Shown: positions 14,347-29,396, numbered from the stretch's first letter. The stretch is 64,000 bases of DNA from Solenopsis invicta (GCF_016802725.1 NC_052669.1:4765501-4829500); one strand, 5' to 3'. Made by a program: numbers and translations. Notes: generated by a model not told the origin, from the letters alone.

Positions 14347-15489
14347 AGGAGGGGGAGGGTACCCTACCTTGAGCCTCCGGTGTACGTGATCTTCACGCTC
14401 ATCTGGTACATTTCAACAAATCATCGTTGACGGCAACGATACGTCTCATTGGTCCCGACACTAGACGATATTAAACCGCTAAGTTAGGTCGAGGTTCTCT
14501 CTTTCACGGCACGTACGACGTTAACGCTAATTACTGACATAGACTTATCATATGAAGCAATTGTGTATTATGAAATGTTCAATCTATCACATAAAAGTCA
14601 CGTTTTTCTTAAAACCGACGTTGCTAAGAAAATGTAAAAATAAGTATAAAAATCGAAAAAAATATTTTATAAAATCCTTTTTTTACGATATCTCTTGGGG
14701 TCTACTTAGAAGCAGACGTCAATAAAGCATAAGAGTAAACAGTAAAATCATAAAAATCGAAAAAAGCTAAAAAACAAGGAACGATAAGACATTTACTTAT
14801 TTTGAAATAATGGTCATAAATTGCATGCCAGTTATGCATTATTTATAATATTGTTAGACAAGCTGGTAGATTAAAGACAATTTTTCTGATATCTGTAGAT
14901 AAGAAATCGAGCAAAAGTATCTGCATTGAATATGCGAATTGTAAATTTCAACTTGTTCAAGTTTCGTACTCGTACACAATATTTAAATGATCTAATAGCA
15001 AAATGAATAATTTCTATTACTAATAAAAGTGGTATACATAAAAAATTGTGTACCAAGTGAGACACGTGTATAAATCATCTTTTTTTTCTTACAGGCATTT
15101 GAAAAGCATTGCTTTATGAAAGAGTACAATACTCACACAGTATGATAATAAAAAGGTTTTAACTTTTCTATTTTATAAAAAAATTTAATAAATTGAATTG
15201 TATTCAGCTGCGAGTAAAAATCATTTTTTTTCTATGTCTAAATTTCGTAAAATCTATTTAAATTTTGTTTTTGTTGCTGAACCGTTTAAACTCAAATTTT
15301 TGTCTTATCATAATCAATAGAAGAACTGGAAGTTTTAATTAACTTTAATTAACTAGATATATAATTAAATATTATCGGAAAAAATATGATTCGATATATC
15401 ATTATAAATATATTATAATAACCTAAAAATATAATATAATGAACCAAAAAAAAGTTGATTTCATTATGTAGGTTGATTGCAGATATTTG

Positions 15490-15494
<5 letters not shown>

Positions 15495-15527
<33 letters not shown>
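15495..15527. repeat. (TC)n microsatellite
   Basis: About 16 TC dinucleotides, continuing into a looser pyrimidine-rich tail. Confidence 0.97.
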
Positions 15528-15530
<3 letters not shown>

Positions 15531-16786
15531 TCTCTTTCCTTCTTGGACGACGGCTAAAGGTTAAATTCCAATTATAGCATGCGGATAAATAGGCGGCTAT
15601 CGTTCCGTATGAAACGATCTCTCAGTCGCCAATAAGACGACGATAGATATTCCTCAAGAAGATACAGCAACTGTCAGCAAAACAAATTACAAGCCGGATT
15701 TAGATAAATCTTTTCATGGATTATTGGTAAATAAGTTGTAACTATTCCAATTTCATCGGCAATATACACCTTCCTTCCGTAAAATTTATTTTTTAATATT
15801 TTTATAAATTATAGTTTTACTTTTTATTGAAGCATCTTATTATGAAAAAATGTGAAATATAAAAAATTAAAAAGAAGTTTTAGTAATCTTTTACTTTACA
15901 AGGACTGTATAAAATTAGTTTTGGTAGTCACTGCTATAAAAATTTTTCAAAACTAAAAATTATTACTTATATTATTGTTATTAGTTATTAGAGTTACTAT
16001 CCTAAAATTTATGTTATTTTAGAATTATTGTTTAAAGTTAAAATAAATTACATTCTTTTGCGTAAACCTTGCTAAAAGTTGAACAAAATTTTTTATTACT
16101 TGAAATTTTAGTCTGCGAATCTTACTTAAGTGAGAAAAATTGCAGTAAATCTATACCAGAAATTGCAATAATAATACTTCCTCGGATATAGATAATCACA
16201 CCGAAAGCACTGCTTTTCGAATTAACAGTTAAGAAGCGTCTGAAGATGCAAATGTAATTCAATTCTGCAGCGCGCTAGGATTTATATAAATCTTCTAATG
16301 AAATTCAAGTGCGAGGTATCTCAAGAAGAATGACGTCGGGAAAAAAGAAGATAAAGACAATCCTTATAATTACAAAGGCACTGTTAATCACGTTCAATTA
16401 CGAGTCAATTGGAATCTCTACGCTGTACTTTCCTTGATTAAACACACTATTCAGAAATAGATATAACAATTTCTATTCTCAACTATGATTCGTCACTCGA
16501 AACACGCAGACATTTTATATATTCTTAAAGCAAGTCTATGTATATTGATTGTTATATACGCACATTTGGCAAATTGTTTAAAGGTCAAATGCCGATCATG
16601 ACAGTCTGCTAATTAGAGCTTGCGTTTTGTCTACCGCAGTCTATATTTAACGACGTTGTCAATGACTGCTATTGATGTTCCTAAGTGTTGTCTTATACAA
16701 ACCCGACGAAATTCGAAATTGCGCGCACACATTTCCGCAATATACAAAGTAATGATGATATTAAATGATAATCTCGAGAGTGATAA

Positions 16787-17207
16787 TATTTATACAAAGA
16801 AACGTTACTATGGAAAAGTAACGTGTTAATGTTACGATTACTTTTTGTAAAAAGTAACTTGTTACTGATTTTAAAAAGCCACGCGTTATCATTAATTAAA
16901 TAATAACGATTTGTTACTTTTTTATGAAATTTTAATGACTTTCTTTTTAGAGTGGCTTTTGAATTGTGTATATCGTTATTTAATCAGTTCAAATGTGAAA
17001 TCTATATGATGATCGAAACATCCAGTCCATTATGTATCATGCTTTTATAAAGTAATGATTAAAATAACAATATAGTTCCGTTATTACAAAAATGTAACAA
17101 CGTTATCGTTATTGTTACAGACAGGAAAAAGTAACGATAGTTATCAAAAAAAGTAATAGCAACGATAATATTATAAGTAATGCATCACGTCCCACTCTGT
17201 ATTTATA
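16787..17207. mobile_element. hAT-like non-autonomous element (MITE) with 8-bp target duplication
   Basis: The element spans 16795-17199 (405 bp). It is flanked by perfect direct repeats TATTTATA at 16787-16794 and 17200-17207, the 8-bp target duplication expected of hAT elements. Read outward from the right, the terminus is CAGAGTGGGACGTGATGCA. The left end, CAAAGAAACGTTAC, is a decayed counterpart. Inside are repeated GTAAC/GTTAC motifs in both orientations (for example GTAACGTGTTA on the left and GATAACTATCGTTAC read from the right), as is typical of this MITE type. No transposase frame is present, so any movement would need an enzyme encoded elsewhere. Confidence 0.75.
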
Positions 17208-18059
17208 TCATGGTATGAGAAATTTTGGATATTGCTATGAATTTTTTAGAAGACATATCACTTTAGGAACAATTCACTATTTTTCAATTCTTGTTATAAA
17301 AATCTAAAATATCTGTGATGATTAATATCGAGTTGATCTTTGTAAGAAGAACAAGGTTTATTTATTCAAATCATAATTCATAGAAACGTTGTCAGTTGCT
17401 ACATGATTCTGCTTATTAAGACTCCAATTTAACGTCTCTGCAGCTGAAAGGACTGCTGGTGTAAATAATATAGAAAGGAGAAGAAAATAGAATTCCATCT
17501 CAACACAGATCTCAAGGAATTATACGAACCCATTGCGCGAACGCGGTCGATTCAAGCGCCACTGAATAATTCATTTTAATCGTGGTCCCCAAATTTATCT
17601 CGCGTTTCTTGTAGCGGAAAATGCGGTGGAACACGGAATGTACATTAAGATCGCATTATAATCACTTCTCACTCACATAATTACACGCTATTTAAACGGA
17701 GCTCACGATTGTACGTGCGAATTAAAAAAGCTGAAAGCTGCATACGTTTATTACAAATGCGAATACTTTTTTCTATATTACGTAATATTTCTCTTACGAT
17801 TGAAATAAATATTTTTCTTTGCAATATAAACAAAGATAACGAAAATTCAGAGCATCGGTATATTCTAATTAGGATTAAGATATCTGATCTTAATTTTAAT
17901 TTAATCTATTTACATCAAGAGACATAATAATATGTGTGCGTGTCATGTGTCTTTTGATAAGAAATGTAACAAAATCATAGCTGTAACAAAAATTATATCT
18001 GCAAGAAGTATAAAATAAAATCATACTTTTTATAAAAGAAAGCCTGCACACTTCAGCAA

Positions 18060-18640
18060 TTTTGTACCGCTGCGAAAAAGCGATTAAGGGTCGTAAACAA
18101 CTTTTCAGGTTCCAAAACAGAATGTATCGACTACCGGCGCGTAAACTTCCGTGTAAAAATGCAGCTTTTTCGAGAGGCAAAATATATTGCGCGGAGCATG
18201 CATTTTCGATCGGCCGTAGCGCAGCGTGCTCGACCCACTTCTCGTTAAAATTAGAGGCTTTTCCGAGAACATTGGGGGACCATGAGCTTCTCGGTCACCC
18301 TCGACCATACTGCGGGCGCCCTTCTGTCTCCGGTGGCGAGGCAACAACTCAAGTGCGAATAAACTGCAGGTTGACACCCACACGCCGGCACGGCGGTATT
18401 CACGCGCTTGCCCGAATGCGGGAAGCGACGTTTACGTAAGTGTGTGTGGCCGGCGCATTATATGCACACTCTCGTTTTGTCTCCGCGATACCATTATGAT
18501 GCCGTTTCCATTTGCGGCGATGCTTCTGGGATAGAGACTGGTCGAGCTGGCCGCGGTACTCGCGTTCGCCCTCGGGAAGGCGCCGTTAAATGCATTAACG
18601 TTCCGGGAAAGCCGCGGGTTTCCATAGGGAAAAGCCATTT
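18060..18640. other. GC-rich island, no recognised gene
   Basis: CpG-rich stretch open on both strands (for example plus 18062-18439 and minus 18105-18383), with no recognisable product. It has the same character as the other islands in the slo intron. Confidence 0.4.
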
Positions 18641-21600
18641 GATATAATGCGAATTGTAGCTACTTGGTACTCGCCATTTAGATGCTTTGTCTCGTATTCG
18701 CCAAACTCGCAATCTGCACAACATTTCCGCAGCAAAAACTATTTTCCATTTCGTAATGAAGAGAAATGTACTCTGTGTTCTTGGTAAAAGCTTACCATTA
18801 TTAGAAAAATACATGAAGCACATAATTCATTGAAAGAAAGAAAGGGTAAGAGAAAAATAACGATGAATTTGCGAAAGAATTGAGCGAAAAACGGGGTTTC
18901 ATCGTAAAATATGGATCGGTAAGAAATTCCAATTAGAAGATGGCACGATGAAAATTGCGGGTGGGGTGATAAATGATCAGAAATCACGTATCAAGATGTA
19001 ACAACGGAAGGTGATGCATTGTATTATCGCATGAAGCTCGGAGCATCGACAGCACGCGAGCAAAAGCGTGTCATGGAGCCGCGTGTTGTGTATGCGCGCG
19101 TTCGCTCTCGGTACCGTGACAATATCGTATTATTGGCCGATAAGAAAGCGAACGTTTTCATAGCAATATGTTACTATTCGTGCCACAGCACGACAAGTAC
19201 GTTCCGCGGGGTTAAAATAGGTCTAAGCAACGGCGAAGGACGATAACGTACGAGACAGACAGCAAACGGGGACACGGAGAGGCCGAAGGGAGCACAATAT
19301 TATGATACTTCTCATTCTATCCGCCTCGGTATCCTTCGGAATTTTCACCTTTGTTCGCGTCTACACCCTCGTCCTGACATCGTGTCTTGTCCGAATAATC
19401 AAAATTTAACTGCACGAAATTCGGTACCAGACTACCGGCGGCGAATGTGTATCGGATGAAAATGGTACGAAGATGAATAGAAACGGAAATTCGATCGGCA
19501 CCAGATCGGTCCGCTAACTGATACACACGGAGATATTCGCGTTTCATCTCTGATTGATTAATGCTTGTTAATTCGATCTTCAAATGACTTTTACTTCCAT
19601 GTGGGTGTGCATGTGGGAGATCGGCATTTATTTCCTATTTTACGTCCGCAAATTGTCTAAGCGCGATTGTAAACGAAGCTCTGCAGACTAAATTAAAAGA
19701 GTAAATAATGTAGATTGTTATGTGTATGTAGGTTGTTATACTCGTTAGAGTCTCTTTCAATCGCGTGTTTCCTAAGAATTGGTGCTTGTTTAACGTAGCA
19801 TTCAGTGTAGAGAAAATCGTTTTATGTGGGCGTTCCTTGCTATTATTTCTTCTATTTTAATGAAAGTTTAATTAAAATTAATAGCAGAATTTCATTATTC
19901 ACTCAATTATTTACATAATTTACTCAATTATTTAAATCTAAAATACTATACTTTTCTCAATAATAAATATTTTCGTGGTGTCTTCAACGTGGTCATTATA
20001 CTTTTAGTTATTATTTATAGCTAGATTATTTTTGGATCTTGTATGATCTTGTACTTTATAAATAATATATAAATAACACATAATCAATAATATTACAATT
20101 GAAAATAATTAATAATAATACTATCCCGATAGAAATTAATCGGCATATCTCGAGATCTCGTACACTTATGGTAATTAAAAAAAGATATCCGGCTGTACGT
20201 AAAGTCTCATGAAACATAAGTATAGGTAAGCAAATGACGTATTTACGTTTATAATCCTTTTATCCTGCTCGTTGGCGTATATAATCCTAGCCTTTGTTCA
20301 TGTCACGACCGCGTGTTCTGCCACCTACGATAATTAAGTCTCTTTTAACTAAAATCCGTCACACGTTTGTACTGTTTCGCTTGTGTAAAGTTCTACAAAG
20401 ACGTTTTACTCCCGCGCACTTTAAAAGAATATTGAGCTTTTCCTTATCAAATAATTGCTCTTTTTAAATTGCAATTATAAAAGCACGACGTAAATAAATA
20501 TATCACAGATATCGTTAAAATAATATACGTATTATAATTTTACGCGATGCCTTTAGAAACCATTTATTTATTAAGTATTCGACAAAATCAATCGCATTTA
20601 TATACATAACTAATTCAACGGTGTTATTACGGTGCATTAACAACATTGCACGTGTAATGTGCGCCATACATTACAGAATTACAACATTACTGTACCGATG
20701 TACGTTATTCCATTTGCAGGACGCGACGCTAGTCTCGTCTCGACAAATATTTGATGTACTGAGAATAATACACAGAATGTCTCGGAATGTGTCTCGGATT
20801 AATCTTAATTATAATGATGTATTTCTTGACGAATTCAGAATTGAATTATTCTTGAAGTCTCTCAGAGAAAACTTTGAAAGATCAAAAAGAATATTCAATC
20901 AACGCATAAATTATATAATATTTTCTTCTAAAGTCATGTAGCATATATATATATAATTTTTTAAATATTTACTGCAACTAAAGGAAATGTAAAGAAAATA
21001 TAACTGAAATAAACTTGAATTTATCTCATAAAGTACATCTTGACTGTCGCGACGCGAGGTTGAAATATATACATTATATTGTCCGTTAGCGTTCCGTTGT
21101 CTGGGTTATATTTAATACCCACGGACTTGTACACTCTGGGCCAGAAGTCACTAATCTGAGAGTATACCCAGATAAAGCAAAAATAATTTAGGATTATTAT
21201 TATCAATTATTAACAAAGCATTATTTGTTTAAAAAGGACTGTTGGAAAATGTCGAATTTTATTTCCTACATTGATGAGCTTCAACGTGTACTATAAATCC
21301 GATTCCTACAAGTTTTTAATATTTAGTATATCGTTTCGATAAAATGATATAACAAAATTTTTATTGACTTTCGGGATTATACATATTACATTAAACTTTA
21401 TATATTTGAAATATACTCGTATAAATTAAATAAATATCTTAAATTTTTCAGATATATTATTAATAATAAATACTTTCAATATTATTAAGTATATCTTATT
21501 TAATTGTAGTAATTATTTTGAGAATAGAATTAATTTACTTTCATTCATTCTCATATTCTTCGTTGTTCCGAAACCACATAATCCCAAAAGCGGGATAGGT

Positions 21601-21939
21601 GATCCCGCTGCTAATTGTAAGTAAGAATCAACACGAACATGCTACATTAAATAATTAAACCATAAATATCAAAACTAAAATAAAGAAGATTCACTAATGT
21701 AATTACATTAGAAACTATTATGGGGTAGTAATGAGAATCAAAGTAATTTAACCTACAAAAGCTCCATTTTAACGTTATCATATCTCCATGTAATTTAATA
21801 AATCTCTGCGGTTCTCCGCAGAACAACCGACTGCCTCTCGGCGGTGAGAGAAAAACGCAGCGGGACCACCTACCCTCTCGTTTTCCCATCGTGAATAATA
21901 ACCCAATAGCATTAAAAGGTCTCGTCGTTCAACTATCCC

Positions 21940-22560
21940 GTCGGCAACTGACATCGTGCCGTTGATTACTTAAAGCATTATCGGTCCCAGCCGGCTCATT
22001 GCGCCGTCGTTTGTGTTTACGGGAACGTTCCGGGGGGAAATCGCACGCGAAACATGGCCCGTTCTCATCTTGCCCAAAACGAGAATCGTAATCGACTCAC
22101 CACGTCGCGTTGGTTCACGTCAAGAACCCTGAACGCTATTTTCGCCTACGCGCAGAGGTATAAGATTGGCAACCGGCGGGAACGAATCGTCGATGATGGC
22201 GCAGCGGCGACCACGACGACGCTCGCGATGAAATTAGCGTACCGAGAGGCATGCGGAACATTGCCGTCGCCGTCGCCGCCGTCATCGTGATCGTTGCGGT
22301 CATCTCCGTCATCGCGCGTCCGCATAGAGAGCGAGACTCTGGGCGCCTATACAACGTTCAAAGGCACCTTAGATAGTTGCGTTGCGACAGCCATTAGCAC
22401 CGACAGACGTGCTATTAGTGTTACGCGGCTCCGTTCGACGTGCTCAGCATGTAAGCTGACTGACCGCATGCAGCTTCCTGTTTTGCGAAAATTCTTTGAA
22501 GGTTCATTATCGCCGCGAAAACTTTTGTCGATGACGGCGTAGCTTTCGAGAGAAATTCAC
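21940..22560. other. GC-rich island, no recognised gene
   Basis: CpG-rich stretch with GCC/GTC triplet runs near 22260-22290. Open frames occur on both strands (plus 22054-22290 and 22294-22542; minus 22136-22354) without recognisable domains. Candidate regulatory DNA. Confidence 0.4.
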
Positions 22561-23390
22561 GAAACTGCCGTGTTCCCGATACGTAACGAGTCGTCGAGTG
22601 GAACGACAGTAAACGTCCAATCTTTTCTTATCATTGATAAAATAACTTTTGATATATCCGTAAATAAAGTCCAACAAGCTCAAGGATACTTTGGCTTTAC
22701 AATACCAGTTAAAAGTTATTGAAATTTAGAAACTGCGGACTTTTTAGGTTTATTTTCTTTTTTTTTCCCTAATCAACGACGAAAAATTTTAGTCGTGAAT
22801 ATTTGAATTTTGAAACCTAAAATACAAAAAAAGGAAACAATGAAATTGATTTATGTAGAGAAAATGACGCTATTTTGTACAGGTGAATAATTTTTAGACG
22901 AGTAAGTTTATTCAAATTTTTGCATAAATATTTAATAGAATTAGAAAAGTATTTTAATTTTCAAGTCGTAATGCTATTTTCTCATTAAATTTGCAAATAA
23001 GTACTACAAAATGTCATTTTACATAAAAATCAGGAGCAATCAAAAAATTAAATAATTGTTAAATCAATACAAGAATCATGCTCAAATTTTACACAGATTG
23101 TCAAACGTAATAAAAAAACAATTATAAAAAATTTTTTAATTCTTGGTAACACATACATTCTTAAGCTTATAAAAAACCAAATTTGCAGAGATTGCAAATA
23201 AAATTTTAAAAGATTTTTTGTAAATGTATGTAATTAATTAATCAGCTACAGACGTGATGTTTGCTTCGCTTCGCATGCGAGACGTTTTAGCGTTTTAGCG
23301 TATTCTTCCGCAACCATTTCATTATTTCATCGATATTATAGCGTGTTCTTTTTGTAATGTACCCGCCTCTGCGTGCACCGCCGTATAATC

Positions 23391-23409
23391 GTGTGTGTGT
23401 GTGTGTGTA
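23391..23409. repeat. (GT)n microsatellite
   Basis: About nine GT dinucleotides. Confidence 0.9.
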
Positions 23410-24558
23410 TGCTACGGACTATATGTATAAATGAAATTTACCGTACCATATATATGACGTAGCGAGCTTTTCAACACGAGCGTATTACGTTTACACTGCA
23501 TTAAATTCAATTTCATTTCGTGTATATCATTAATCAATTTTATGTACCGAACTGTTAAATTTATTTGCAAGCTAAAGAAAGACTTTAGGAAACGTCGATC
23601 CATAAATTTACCCCAAACGTGCTATTCGACGATTAAATTGTGTTTATCGGTGACAATCGGTGGAACGAATGAAACCAAAGAAGAATGTCTGTCGTGATTT
23701 TATGAAAATTAATTTACCCGCAAATGGTATGCAAACGATTTATAATTTACATACGTTTTAGCCGTAACTTCACTTTTTATTTGTTATCGAAAGTTGTTTA
23801 TATAGTAATTTAGTAAATCTATATGCAACGTGGGCTGAACATAACACATTATTTATATGCCACGTTTTACACGATGCCAAGTTACAATACACGCTGCACG
23901 TGTAGCGGCGCAAGCCGCCGAAACTTACATGCATCCTGAAACTCGTTGCAAAAAAGATGTTTCATGGTTTTTGCGATTGTGCAATATTGGCTTGCAGATA
24001 CTGCGACGATCAATTTAACGGAAGAAGCAGAGGACACACATTGTTCCGCCCTTATAGGTCCCTGGTTATGAAAGAAAAAAAAGGGGGGGGGGAGAAAAAG
24101 TGGGACACTCACGGGGCGCAAGAATATGGATTCCACTAACGATGTATTAAATCACGGGGCGAGTTCGATTCGATTTCGCATACTCCAATTTTTGCCGTTT
24201 TTGCAACGGAGCGGTACAGCTGTGAATGACATCCCGATGGGGAAGGAGTAGAGAGATGAATGCAATCAGGCAGGATAGCCGAACGGTAAATTAAAAATGG
24301 GTTTATGCACAAGTATCGATTAAAGCATTTCGCGCTTACGTCCGCCGGTAAGGGATGGCTCATTGAAAGTAATAATTTATTACGAAAAATTATATTTATG
24401 TGTACTGGATTTAAAGTGCCATGCCAATCAATATTCGCGTATCCGTATATCTGATATTTGCGTTTGACACGCGCATCTCTTAAACAACCAGCAAATAAAT
24501 CTACAAGATTATACTGATAAATTTTACGTATCATTTTGAAAATGTGTCAAGTAAAAAA

Positions 24559-24573
24559 CACACACACACACAC
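24559..24573. repeat. (CA)n microsatellite
   Basis: About seven CA dinucleotides. Confidence 0.85.
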
Positions 24574-27500
24574 TTATATATAATGTATCAAAAATAAAAT
24601 TTTTCGGGGGAGGAAAGGGTTAATATAGATGCTAGTAAACATCAAGTATTATTAAATTAATTTTAATTTAATAAAAGTGATATTACTAACTCTTATTCGA
24701 TTATAACTGTGTTATATGACCGAAAGTAACGGCGCGCAGTTTGGTTGAGTCTGAGAAAGTATATAAAATCACACGTATACATAAAGCACTAAGATCCAGC
24801 TATGATCGAATAGGCCTTCTTGTTTAGATTGTATGTTACGGTCGAATATCTTCCTAGTTTAAAAATAAAATAATAATTCATACTTAATAATACATTTTTC
24901 CGCCACCCATCCTCGCAATCGCATTTGCAATAATAACGTCGAAAGCTTCAACACCCGCGAATACTTTTATCTTTAATTCTGTGGCCAGAGCGCTGAAATA
25001 AAACGTCAAACTTTTTGTGATATGACAGAATTATAAAACAACAGCCGCCCTTTCGTTCACTTTATTCAATCCCGTGGCCGGTCGCAAGCCGGACGACAAT
25101 AAATGTGATGCAAAGCATCGGCGCGCTAATCCAATTTTTACGACGCCGTGACCCTCCGCGTGACAGTAGTTTAAATTGCGGCAAAGCGCATGAAAACCCA
25201 ATTTCGCGAAGCGCCGGATATCACGTACAACTGGGCTGTAACCCAGTTTCAACGGACAAACGGAAATGCGTCTCGTTGTGCGCAACGCGACATGAATGAA
25301 GGCTGATGTGTCACGATCTTCCCCATCCTCCAACGTTCCTTTCTTCTGTCTTCTTGGTTCCTTTATCGCGCCGTTTCTTTTCTTTTTTTTTTTTTTTACC
25401 AATCGTTTCAAGCAGTCTAGCCTCTTTCCTCGCCTTTCAAGTAATTTCAGTGGATGCGTCAGTTCCAGGCGAGTCGAGAAGAGTTATAGAAATCTCATTT
25501 CTCCTTCTGCCCCGTGTACTTTGCCGATAGTCGTGTAAAGAGAGAAACTAATTTACCACTTAAGCGGCGTTGCTACGATAAAATTAATGCAACTACATTT
25601 GTTAAATCAAACCGTACTTTCGCCATATTAAGAAAAACAAGAAATTGTTTACCACCTTTGACAGAAGAGTACGAGTGTCTTTTGTTAAAATTGTTTTTAT
25701 TTCAATAAAAGATATGACACATAAGCAACAAAACAAAATTATTATATCAATAAATAAGTAAACTTAACTGGAATACACTTAATCTTACCTTACTGATTTA
25801 ATAATAAGGTTCATAAAATTATTCAAAATGTAAATGAACTGTGGAATAAAGATAATTTGTAGCATAAAAAGATCGCGACAAAGTTGGGCAACTCTATTTA
25901 AAGTTTTAAAATCGGAATTGAAAAGAAAGATATTTCTGAAAATATGAAAGTTCTCTTTATTCAAATATACCTCATGATCGTAATTTTTCTTAGAAATTTG
26001 TTAAAACTTAGTCGCCACCGCTCGACATAACTCGCATTGTTCATACTCGTTAGAAGCATTCGATTTACCGCACAATGAAGAAGTTAACTAACTAGTGACT
26101 TTGTGCATTACCATCAGTTCCACGGACGATCAACTCCTAAAGCGATAAGCGAGTAGCGCAATGCTTATTTGAAGATCGATACGCTTGTTTACTCAACTTA
26201 CAGCGCATGAATATTACTACGCGATACACAGCACGCACACACGTGCAACTTTCTATATTATAATTCTATGATCACGTCCTCTATCTTGCTAAAATCGATT
26301 AACGCGCTACGCTACGGTGAAACAATATCCGCAGCATTATCACAGCGAAGATCACTTTTTTCTCGATCGACACAGTCACGAAACATTACAAATATTTATA
26401 GAACACAAGTAAAATACGTTGTAACTAGATTCTCCATTTTGCTTTCCATGCAAGATTGCAAATCTTAAAAAGACAAAAGATAAAAAAGTTTCTTTGTTGA
26501 AAAATAGACTTCTAATTTTTCTTTCGATCTCATCAATCACAAAAATGTTCAATCTCACTTTCGATCTTCCGTTTGCTCGATATTGCCCGACATGAATAAG
26601 TCGGGGCTCTCAATTCATCATAAGCCAGTAATATTTTTGTAACAAATCGTCGAAAGTTTTATTGCGTGTCACGGGTCCAGACTCTGAATCTAATCTACGT
26701 ATTCGGCGAAGTGGCCGTCCAGCGGATGCCAAAATCCGAGAGTACGAACGAGCCGAAAGCCGAGCGCGTCACTTGACAGCTGCATAACGCAAGGCTACGC
26801 GATCATGCCACGTGGATTATGATCTGCCTGCATATTTGCACAGGTCGGTTTAATTTTATACGCGTCGAAACGCGCGACGCCATCCCAAGTATAGCGAGGC
26901 GCTCCTCGAAGTTTGTGGGGGGCATCGTCTTCCAGAAGTTTATGGGTATCGTCATATACCCAAAACGAAATTAGATCGCTGCTGTTGCCGCGCGTCTTAT
27001 CAATAATTACCCATTTCCCACGGATATGAGAGCCGCCCGGATATATCCAAATGATAACGACTCCAGCACCGCTAACACACGATCGAGAACCGATCCGTGT
27101 ATAATGTAGTTTGAGAGAGTTAAATCTGGGTTGACTCCACGGTTAGCCAACCAATTACAAGGATTTCGTAGTTAATCCCGCTTCAACTTTCAGCTCACGT
27201 CGGAGGAATTGACGTTGGGCGCACGCTTAAACGTCTCGGAAACGGACGGATTTACTACGCCACCTGAACCCCTAATGCAAAATCGCGATACAGTCGTTCC
27301 TAACAAGATCAGATGAGACGTAATGTACAACGAGACGTGGGCACGTTCGCACCACGGTGAAATCGCGCGGATCTTTCCGTAGATCCTTCTTTAATATACA
27401 GCACGTTCGTCATTTTAAAAAATGTGCTAGTAGAGAAGCTTTTCTTTTCTTGAAAAGGAATTTTCCTCATTTTCCTTGTACCGAAGAAACAAAGAATCCG

Positions 27501-27609
27501 CGATTTATATTTTGATTTCTAATGTGTATCAGTCGTATCAACTTTTTCAAGAATTAAAATCATGAAAATTCAAACTTTTATAACGACAAGAAAAAAAGCG
27601 CTCTTGCAA

Positions 27610-27635
27610 TTGTAAAAAAAAATTTTTTTTTACAA
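27610..27635. repeat. perfect 26-bp A/T palindrome
   Basis: TTGT, nine A, nine T, then ACAA form an exact self-complementary block. It could extrude as a cruciform, and A-tracts of this length bend DNA and exclude nucleosomes. Confidence 0.85.
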
Positions 27636-27859
27636 AGCAAATCTTAGCTGAACTTTGCCCTTGCTTTAGAGAGAAATGAGTGCAATTTTTGCGAAGTGGT
27701 TTCATTCCTTTTCAGTGTCGATTATTCTTTCCACATCTTTCTCAAGCTCTCTCTCTGGGTTGCTAACGACAGAATTCTCATTTAGTCTAAAAAAACTGCT
27801 CAACCTAGCGGTTCCGTTTGCAACACTTGGCATATCGATCCCGCCAGGTAGGTTAGTTA

Positions 27860-27967
27860 TGCTGAATTAAATATACTCTAGTAGGTATACTTTATGAGAC
27901 ATCCGCGACGGATATTCTGTAACTCGATAAGTCCTAATGCGAGAAATAAGACTCGCCGTGTTAAAGA
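27860..27967 (+). repeat. diverged dispersed repeat, copy 1
   Basis: It shares blocks in the same order with 29913-30000: GCTGAATTAAA-ATA near the start, TAACTCGAT-AG in the middle, then GAGAAATAAGAC and a final AAAGAC. A TATCGATC block lies just upstream of both. The copies are too diverged for a family call by eye. Confidence 0.5.
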
Positions 27968-29396
27968 CGTCACGATTGTGGCTTCTTATCCGATTATAAT
28001 GTGAAATGTATGAATGTTGAATTATGTTACATTATAATTTCGTGCCTCCGTTTCTAAATTTATATTTTGCCTAATTTAATATAAATATTTAGAGATAATG
28101 CGCGTAATAAAATTACTGTTAATATAATGCCAGAGAATGTGTCAGAGGTTTAAGAATTATTTGAATTAAAATTAAATTTTTTTATGGTTGTAATTTCTTT
28201 GAAATACAAAATATGGATAAATTTGATGTAAGAATATTGTTTGTTTTTTTTTAAATTAATAAGATGAATTAAAGTGAAAAGATAAAAAGAATAAATAAGT
28301 AAAAAAATTGTGATTATTAATTCGAACCTAGTATCCAACAGATCATTTGATATTATTACACATCTCTGATATAATACTACAATTGGTAACAAAACCAAAT
28401 CAAGATTCCATTATAATTAACAATAACAAAATATTTATTATAATTAATAATATATTATTATGTTATCTTCGGTTTCTTTTTGTTATTCATGTTGTCTCTC
28501 AATACGAAGAAAATACGCTACATTCTCAATCATTTCCGTTTATTTCATTCCTGCAGAGAAACCATCTTTTATCGAATCCAACAAAAAATGAGGTTTCCCT
28601 CACCTCGACATTCCCGTTTTTGCGCCCTTGACCATTCTAAATTAGGAAACGGATATGTAAGGAGACAATGGATCTTGTGACTCAATATATATCATGCAAA
28701 AAGTCACGCGAAACGAAGTTCGGGGATACGCTTCAACAGCAGGGGAATGGATAGCCGGAAAATTAATTTTTCCTCTTTTATCAGGTAGACACTTCTGATA
28801 CGTATCGTCATATAAATGAAACCAGAGATAGCATCCCCATTATTACTTCGCACTACAGGAGTAATTCGATTACCTTGCGCAATTATATTACGCAAAGTTG
28901 CGATAATATTTTATTGTCGGATTATTGACTTTCTTTAAATAAATAATTTATTATTTATAAGTTACATTTTATTAAACCTGAATGTGACAAAAATAATAAT
29001 ATCCTTTTACTCTGTGTTTTTCCTTAATATCAACAACATCTACTGCTTTGTTTCACAACCATGTTCAGAAGAATTCCGAATGTCTGGAATCTAGATTCTT
29101 CTTTTCATAAAATAACAGGAGTGAAACTCTGCGTCGTGAAATTTTTCGATATCGATGTTGTGTTCTAGGATTTTGCATTAACTCGCCTGATAACCATCTC
29201 ATCCTTCCCAGGAAAAAAATTCCGCGGATATGAGATGCTCTTAGTTTTAAAAGGAATGCGACATTCTTTTCAACGCTTAACACGAGAAAAAGGAATAGTT
29301 AATGTACTCGTGACACTTTGCAACTTCTGTAATACAGAAGACCTATGTTGTACATTACATGCGAAAAATGCCTCGTTCTCAAGTATAATTAACTTG

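Noticed and set aside
24076..24092. Adjacent A and G homopolymer runs
   Set aside because: Likely slippage or a sequencing artefact; no function is suggested.
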